DNA from: Rebecca billardiae RCC1528
Lineage: Eukaryota; Haptophyta
NCBI GenBank assembly: GCA_965240325.2
Contig: OZ251228.1
Coordinates: forward strand, 124,001 to 188,000
Length of the DNA: 64,000 nt
Direction of reading: 5' to 3'
Under the pieces are notes generated by a model, which was not told the origin of the DNA, did not search any database, and saw only the letters and a list, made by a program, of their open reading frames with translations. A program made the position numbers and the translations under genes. Below, in pieces: positions 58,401 to 64,000 of this stretch. How positions within the stretch are numbered: the stretch's first letter is position 1; every line of letters starts with the position of its first letter.

Positions 58401-61400
58401 CGGCTGCGGCGCCAGCGACGGCGTCGGCCCCCGCCATCGGCAGCAGCACGCCAGACGCTGCCGCCCCGCCCGCCGCGTCGACTCCGCCACGCCGGCTGCG
58501 GCGCTCGTTCGGCGGCATCCTGCCCCGCCAGACCGAGTGGTTTGTGACCAGCTGCGCGCAGTGCGCGGGCGCGGTGCACTTTGATCCGGTGCGCGGCGGC
58601 AAGACGCTGGTGTGCCCGAGCTGCATGCACGTCTTCGAGGCGAAGCACGTGCACAGGCAGGCTGAGGTGGTCGCGGCGATCCGCATCCAGGCGCACTCGC
58701 GCGGCCGGCTGTCGCGGCTCGCGCAGCTGCGAAGATCGGCGGCGCCAGCAGCTGCGGCGCCCGCTCCGGCCGCTGAGAGCGCGACGGAGGCCGAGGCGGA
58801 GAGGGCGGCGGCGGCGGCGCGCATCCAGGCGCACTCACGCGGCCGGGCGACTCGGCTCGCGCGGGCTCGCGCACGCCCGACACCCGCCGCTGACGCCGTC
58901 CGGCGCGCATCAGTCTGCTCGTACGACGAGCTCGCCGCCGAGGACGCGTGGAGCGCGGACGACGCGGAGGCGGACGAGCTGCTCAGAGATCTCGCAGGCC
59001 TCGGGGACGACGACGCGGGCGATGGGGACGAGGGCAGCGGGCACGCATCGCAGGAGGGGGCGGAGCTGCCACCGGTCGGCACGGCTTCGGCTGCAGCGCT
59101 GCCGGCCGTGGCAGCGGCGGGAGCAGCGGCGCCAGCACCGGCGGCCGCGGCGGCGATCGACAGCGCGGCGGACGTGGCAGCCGCACCCGCCGCGTCGACT
59201 CCGCCGCGCCGGCTGCGGCGCTCGTTCGGCGGCATCCTGCCCCGCCAGACCGAGTGGTTTGTGACCAGCTGCGCGCAGTGCACGGGCGCGGTGCACTTCG
59301 ATCCGGTGCGCGGCGGCAAGACGCTGGTGTGCCCGAGCTGCATGCACGTCTTCGAGGCGAAGCACGTGCATAGGCAGGCCGAGGTCGTCGCAGCTATCCG
59401 CATCCAATCACACTCGCGCGGCCGGGCGGCGCGGCTCGCGCAGCTGCGGGCATCGATGGCGCCGCCGGCGACGGCCCCGCCGGCCGACGCGGCAGCGACG
59501 TCCGCGGCGCCAACGGCAGAGGCGCAAGACAGCAGCACGCCAGATGTCGCGGCCGCGCCCGCCGCATCGACTCCGCCGCGCCGGCTGCGGCGCTCGTTCG
59601 GCGGCATCCTGCCCCGCCAGACCGAGTGGTTTGTGACCAGCTGCGCGCAGTGCGCGGGCGCGGTGCACTTCGATCCGGTGCGCGGCGGCAAGACGCTGGT
59701 GTGCCCGAGCTGCATGCACGTCTTCGAGGCGAAGCACGTGCACAGGCAGGCTGAGGTCGTCGCGGCTATCCGCATCCAATCACACTCGCGCGGCCGGCTG
59801 TCGCGGCTCGCGCAGCTGCGGGCATCGGCGCTGGGCGCGCCAGAGGCGGCCGCGCCGGCCGCTGACGGCGCCGTCGACGCAGAGGCTGAGGCCGTGGCGG
59901 CGGCGGTGCGCATCCAGGCGCACGCACGCGGCCGCTCAGTTCGGCGGGCGCGAGTGGCCCTGCCAGGAGCCCCGGCGGGCGGCGGTGCGCCGTCCGATGT
60001 CGCGGCCGAGACGGAGGCAGCAGCCGTTCGGATCCAGGCGCGAGCGCGCGGCCGCGCGGCGCGGCGCGCGCGCGCTGCCGAGGACTCGGCGTCGGCCCCG
60101 GCCGGAGATTTCAATCTCGAGATGGAGGCAGCGGCGGTGCGCATCCAGTCGCACTCGCGCGGCCGGTCGGCGAGGCTGGCGCATGGCCGCCGCCGCCCGC
60201 CGCCGCCCGCCACGCCCGCCGACCCGACCGCGCCGCAGCCCGGCGGCACCCCTGCCGGCGGCGGCACCCGCCGCGCGTCCGCCTGCTCGTGGGAGGACGA
60301 GTATGGGGACTCAGAGGCGTGGGGGCGGGACGATGCGGAGGCAGAGGCGCTGCTCAACGCACTCGCGGAGCTCGAGGCTGACGAGGTTGGCGGCGAGGGG
60401 GGCAGCGGGCGCGCGTCGTCCGCGGAGGCGGCATCGCCCGCCCTCAGCCCCAGACGGGACCTGCCCTTCGACCCGGCGCCGCCGCCAACGACCACGACGG
60501 CCGCAGCGCCAGCGGCCGCGTCATCGTCGTCGTCGTCAGCCCGGACTGATGAGGAGGCGGCGGCGGAGGCGGAGCCTGCGGACGCGGCGCCGCTGCGGGC
60601 CGCTCCGGCGGTCGACGCCCCGGCGGCTGTGGAGGCAGAGCGGCGCGCCGCCGCTCCCGCGCCAGCGACACCGCCCTCGCCATCCGAGCCCTCGTCGTTG
60701 CCGATGGCTGCGCCACTGCCCAAGCCCAGCGCTGCGGCGGAGGCCGCGCCCGAGGCCGCGCCCGCGCCTGCGCCCGCCGCCTCCGCGCCCGCGGCCGCGG
60801 AGGAGGCAGAGCTGGCCGCGCCGGCCGCACCCACGCCTGCCGCCGGCGCGGCGCTCGCCGACGAGCTGTCCCAGCGCTGGGCGAGCGCGGTCCGCGTGCA
60901 GCGCATCTGGCGCGGCTGGCACTCGCGCACGCGCGTGCGGCTGCCGCCACCGCAGGCGAGCTGGTCCCTGGCCGCGTGGAGCATCGACCCCGGAACGTAC
61001 CCGGAAACGTCTGTGCTGCTCTCGCGGTCGAGCCGCACGGCCGATGCGCCGGCGCCCGCCGGGTCTGCGCTCAAGGAAGCGCACACGCAGACGGTGCGGA
61101 GGCGGCCCGGCCGCGTGCGCCGCTCTCCCGACCGCCGCCGCGCGCAGCAGCCGCAGCCGCAGCAGCCGCAGCAGCAGCAGCGGCCGCGCCCGCCCTCGCC
61201 CGCGGCAAACCTCTATCTGCTGCCTCCGCATGACAGGCGGCGCGCCGTGCGCTCGCGGAGCCCGAGCCCTCCGCGCGGCCGCCGCGGGGCGCGGCCGCAG
61301 TCGGCCGGCGGTGCCGACCCCTTGAGCACGCCGCAGCCGGGCGCGAGCCTGCACGCCGCGCGCCCTCGCGGCGCTGCGCACGCGGCGCTCGGCCCAGTCC

Positions 61401-62636
61401 GCCCGCGCGCGCGGCGCGAGGCGTGGCAAGCGGCCGCGACGCCGGCGACGGTGGACTCGTCCGCCGTCACGGACGCGGACTCACGGCTGCCGCCCTCGTC
61501 CGCAGAGCCGAGCGCCGTGGCGCCGCCCGACCCAGCGGACGAGGTGCGCCGCCTCCTCGGCGTGCGCGAGGAGCTGCTCGCCGGCCTCGCCGCGACGTTT
61601 GACGGTTCGGACGGCGTCGGCCGGTGCGCGCGGTGGCGGCGCGCGGCACGCGCCTGCGACGCGGCCCACTCTGCGCGGGCGGCGGGTGCCGCGTGCGGAG
61701 CGCGCGCGCGCGCGACGCGGCGCTGACACAGCCCCGCCGCCGCGCTCGCGCTCTCCTCCGCTCCCCTCCGCGCGCAGCCCCTCCACCCGGCTCCTGGGTG
61801 TACACAGGCAGTACGTCGAGCTCGCGTATATCTCCCTGGCGCTGATCGAGGCGCTGCAGCGCTGGGCGGCGGCGATGGACGCGGCGCTGAGCGTGGAGCT
61901 GATGCACGAGCGCGGCGCGGCCGAGCCGGTGCCTCTGGAGGAGGAGCAGCGCATGCTGCCCTCCGACTTTGTGTGGCGGGGCTCGAGCTACCTCGAGCGC
62001 ATGGCGGCAGACACGTTCTTCCTGCAGCAGCGCGCGCGCTCGCTCTCGGCGCCGCACCACCTGTGCACCGCGCGGCTGTGCTCGGTGCGTGCGCCGCCGC
62101 ACGCCCGCCGCGCGCCACGCGCGGTGCCGCGCCCGCGCCGCGCCGCGCCGCGCGAGCCTCACGCCCCGCGCGCGCCCGCACGCCCCCCGCGCGCTCAGGC
62201 CCTCGAGCTCTCCCTGTACACGCTCGAGGCGCGCGGCCGGCCGCTGGCGCGCGGGCAGACCGCGGAGCTGCACGCGGAGGTCAGGCAGCAGACGGCGAGG
62301 ATGGCCGCCGGGCACGCGCTGCTCGAGACCACGCCGTTCAGGCGCGAGCGCGCGGACGCGCGGCGGCAGCAGCAGCAGCAGCGCGCGAGCCTGCCGGAGC
62401 TGGGCACCGAGGGCGGCAAGCCCGTCGGCACGCTGGCGGGTGGCGCCGCGGGCTCGGCGCACCGCCGCCCGGCGACGGCGGCGGGGCTGCGCGTGCACAA
62501 GGTGCTCGGCCAGGCGCGTCAGGGCGGGCGCGCGTGCATGCGCGTGCAGGTGGCCGACGGCTCGGAGCAGCTCGTGCCGGTCGAGTCGGTCGACCCCGTG
62601 CTCATGACGCGCTGGCGAGTCGCCGTTACGCGATGA
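55403..62636 (+). CDS. Giant armadillo-like protein with five zinc-ribbon-like/IQ modules
   Basis: Exons 55403-61623, 61808-62084, 62199-62636; 2311 residues. After an acidic head, residues ~160-345 form armadillo-like helices (TVLCILVNLADMGAHDQIL, FALAGLMNMSA, VRHYAGSTLHNVRYY). Then five copies of a ~75-residue module: RRSFGGILPRQTEWFVTSCA leading into C-x2-C-x16-C-x2-C (first Cys at about 729, 913, 1051, 1290, 1414), then an IQ motif (AIRIQ.HSRGR). Additional IQ motifs (VRIQAHARGR, VRIQARARGR) follow modules 1 and 5 inside a second duplicated block. Linkers are Ala/Pro/acid-rich. A further IQ-like RVQRIWRGW lies near 1835, then basic and Gln-rich parts and a helical/SH3-like end. IQ motifs bind calmodulin, so a Ca-linked scaffold is inferred; the zinc-binding reading rests on Cys spacing. 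It is tail-to-tail with the Gemin6-like gene. Confidence 0.85.
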
Positions 62637-62977
62637 TGTGCGGTGGCTGCGGAGTCGCCAGTCACGGCCGGTCCCGATCGCTAACACTCATCATCGCGCG
62701 TCGTATGACGCGGTGACTGCGCATATCGCGTAGTAGTATACGGTTGTCGTCGCGAGTCGTCACGGCACTGTGCTGATGTACCGCCAACGTGTTGCCGCAC
62801 GGCGCACGGTCGTCACGTGCGCGGCACGATTCCAGCGCTATGCGCGCAACTACGCGCGGCCGGTCAATGCGCACGATACGACGAATATACAGACGACGAC
62901 GCGACGACGACGATGTATCGTCGTACTACGTCGTATAATAATGACGCGACAATCATCGTGTGGGCTGCCATCCGTAC
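62637..62977. other. Short convergent intergenic region
   Basis: 341 bp between two stop codons, lower in GC, with ACGACGACG and TCGTCGTA runs near 62895-62940 that can pair with each other as a hairpin. A 3'-end or terminator role is plausible. Confidence 0.45.
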
Positions 62978-63610
62978 TCAGAATGATGATGACGCCGGTT
63001 CATGCTGAGTTTGTCCGCCACTGTCACTGCCACTGCCACTGGCAACGGGCGGCGGTGGCTGAAAGACGGACTCCAGCAGGCTTTGCATGCGTACCAGAAC
63101 GCGCTCATTCGCGCATCGGCATGTGTCAGCCGTGTACGGCGGGTCGATGCGCAAGCTGTTGAACACAAGAAGCGATGGTGCGCCTCCATCATCGTCGCAG
63201 TCAGCCGCACCGCGCAGCTCGACAAACTCGATGCCCCTCTTTGCAAGCAGCGCACACAGCGCGCGGAGGCGTTCTCGCAGGGGCTCCTCCGCTGGTGCCG
63301 TTGGCGACCGGGACGAACGGATTGGTGCCGGGGCGGGCCGTAGCTCACCGTCGTACGCGCGAAGAGAGTCAAAGTGCCGGCCGGGCTCGACTGCGGCAAT
63401 CGCATGCGCTATGAGAACTGTCGGCTGGACTCGAAGCGAATTGTGCTGCCCCGTGCCAAGAGCATCAGCCCCTGACAGGCGACAGAGGACGACGTTGCCC
63501 GTCTCCGGGTCCACGGCGAACACCACTCCCTCCGCCGTCTCACCATTGGTCAGCCTGATGCACGCATGCCGGCCCAGGAACGCCAGGGCCGCGCCTGGAT
63601 GGGCGGCCAT
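62978..63610 (-). CDS. GEMIN6: Gemin6-like Sm-fold protein of the SMN complex
   Basis: 210 residues, one exon. In animals Gemin6 with Gemin7 helps load Sm rings onto spliceosomal snRNA. Residues ~8-80 look like the Gemin6 Sm fold: FLGRHACIRLTNGETAEGVV, VDPETGNVVLC, then VLIAHAIAAVE, which parallels the VIMGHAV strand of Gemin6. Residues ~110-190 match the Gemin6 C-terminal domain in layout: LRERLRALCALLAKRGIEFV, then LRIDPPYTADTC and NERVLVRMQSLLES. A Ser/Gly-rich tail ends it. An LSM12-type or orphan Sm protein is the alternative. The ATG at 63610 is used because a longer frame (to 63766) would overlap the divergent HAD gene. Confidence 0.72.
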   Translation of the reverse strand: MAAHPGAALAFLGRHACIRLTNGETAEGVVFAVDPETGNVVLCRLSGADALGTGQHNSLRVQPTVLIAHAIAAVEPGRHFDSLRAYDGELRPAPAPIRSSRSPTAPAEEPLRERLRALCALLAKRGIEFVELRGAADCDDDGGAPSLLVFNSLRIDPPYTADTCRCANERVLVRMQSLLESVFQPPPPVASGSGSDSGGQTQHEPASSSF

Positions 63611-63679
63611 CGTGGACTGCTGCCACGCTGCTCGCTCGGCACGCGGCGGACGGATCGTCGGAAGTCGGAACTCGGAACG
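63611..63679. promoter_or_regulatory. Very short divergent intergenic region
   Basis: Only 69 bp lie between the start codons of the Gemin6-like and HAD genes, so 5' leaders must be very short or the transcripts overlap. Confidence 0.4.
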
Positions 63680-64000
63680 ATGGCCGTCATCGCCGACGAC
63701 GCACGTCCACCCTTCCTCTTCCTGGACGTGGACGGCGTCCTCCTCCCTTTCGGCGAGGGCGCCCAAGAGCGTCCGGAGAGCACTGCGTGCGGACGCTTCC
63801 CAGAGCCCTGCCTAGTCGGCCTCGCGCGGATCATGCGTGCCGCTCAGCCCCACGTGGTGCTCTCGTCCACGTGGCGGTGTAGTGCGTCTGCGCTCAAGCT
63901 GCTCCGCGAAGGTTTTGCGGCGTTCGGCGAGCCGCTGGCGTCCATACCGCTCTCTTCGACCACGAACCCACGCATGCACTCCGAACGCCAATGGGAAATC
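63680..64000 (+). CDS. HAD-like hydrolase, 3' end outside the window
   Basis: 107 residues are open to the window edge; no stop is seen. Motif I is FLFLDVDGVLLPFG (Asp 16 and 18), motif II VVLSSTWR, and RQWEI follows at ~103-107. A LDVDGVLLP start with a nearby SSTWR is typical of small HAD hydrolases of the kind found in algal and bacterial genomes. The substrate is unknown. The ATG lies 69 bp from the divergent Gemin6-like start. Codon use is less GC-extreme than in the larger genes. Confidence 0.75.
   Translation, partial: MAVIADDARPPFLFLDVDGVLLPFGEGAQERPESTACGRFPEPCLVGLARIMRAAQPHVVLSSTWRCSASALKLLREGFAAFGEPLASIPLSSTTNPRMHSERQWEI

Noticed and set aside
56995-61086. A 1363-codon open frame antisense to the armadillo-IQ gene
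   Set aside because: Its repeats are the reverse reading of the zinc-ribbon/IQ modules. The sense strand shows CxxC, IQ and armadillo patterns, and the antisense shows only Ala/Ser/Arg bias.
63611-63766. Longer N-terminus for the Gemin6-like protein
   Set aside because: It would overlap the start of the divergent HAD gene, and the added residues are antisense to its LDVDGVLLP-coding region.

Overview
This window is nuclear DNA from a very GC-rich, intron-containing unicellular eukaryote, most likely a haptophyte-type alga. The evidence is a nuclear mitochondrial ATP synthase beta gene with a presequence and five introns, and eukaryote-only families (kinesin, ArfGAP, Gemin6-like, sugar porter, exostosin). 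Introns are short and GC-rich (98-395 nt) with GTGCG-type donors and CGCAG-type acceptors, and one appears to be a GC-AG intron. The lineage is inferred from composition and intron style, not from a marker comparison.

Left third (1-23.2 kb), fairly gene-dense: a HAD phosphatase (-) divergent from an F-box-like/kinesin fusion (+); ATP synthase beta (+) convergent with a pentameric ligand-gated channel (-); that channel divergent from an exostosin-like glycosyltransferase (+); a Gly-rich protein with a duplicated module (+) convergent with an organellar TsaD/Qri7-type protein (-); then a small Cys-rich membrane protein and a coiled-coil protein. Each of the last two is preceded by a remarkable inverted repeat with arms of about 390-400 bp and roughly 99% identity.

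Middle (23.2-48 kb), repeat-rich: about ten short repeat copies of two families (A and B) whose ends abut AT-rich tracts, a 77-bp minisatellite, a MITE-like element with perfect 25-bp terminal inverted repeats, a foldback element, dispersed and tandem copies of a coiled-coil-coding segment, simple repeats, and probable gene fragments. Three convincing genes sit in it: an ArfGAP (-) divergent from an unrecognised large protein (+), and a multi-membrane-span protein with a TIR-like domain (+).

Right quarter (48-64 kb), gene-dense again: an eight-exon gene predicted to encode nucleotidyltransferase, HAD and APH-kinase domains in one chain (-); a sugar-porter MFS transporter (-) divergent from a 2311-residue armadillo-like protein with five near-identical zinc-ribbon-like/IQ modules (+); a Gemin6-like Sm-fold protein (-); and a HAD gene running off the right edge (+).

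The genes do not form one pathway. The recurring layout is head-to-head pairs with 69-301 bp between start codons, alternating with tail-to-tail neighbours. Exon boundaries were set by reading the sequence, choosing joins that restore family motifs; none is backed by transcript data.
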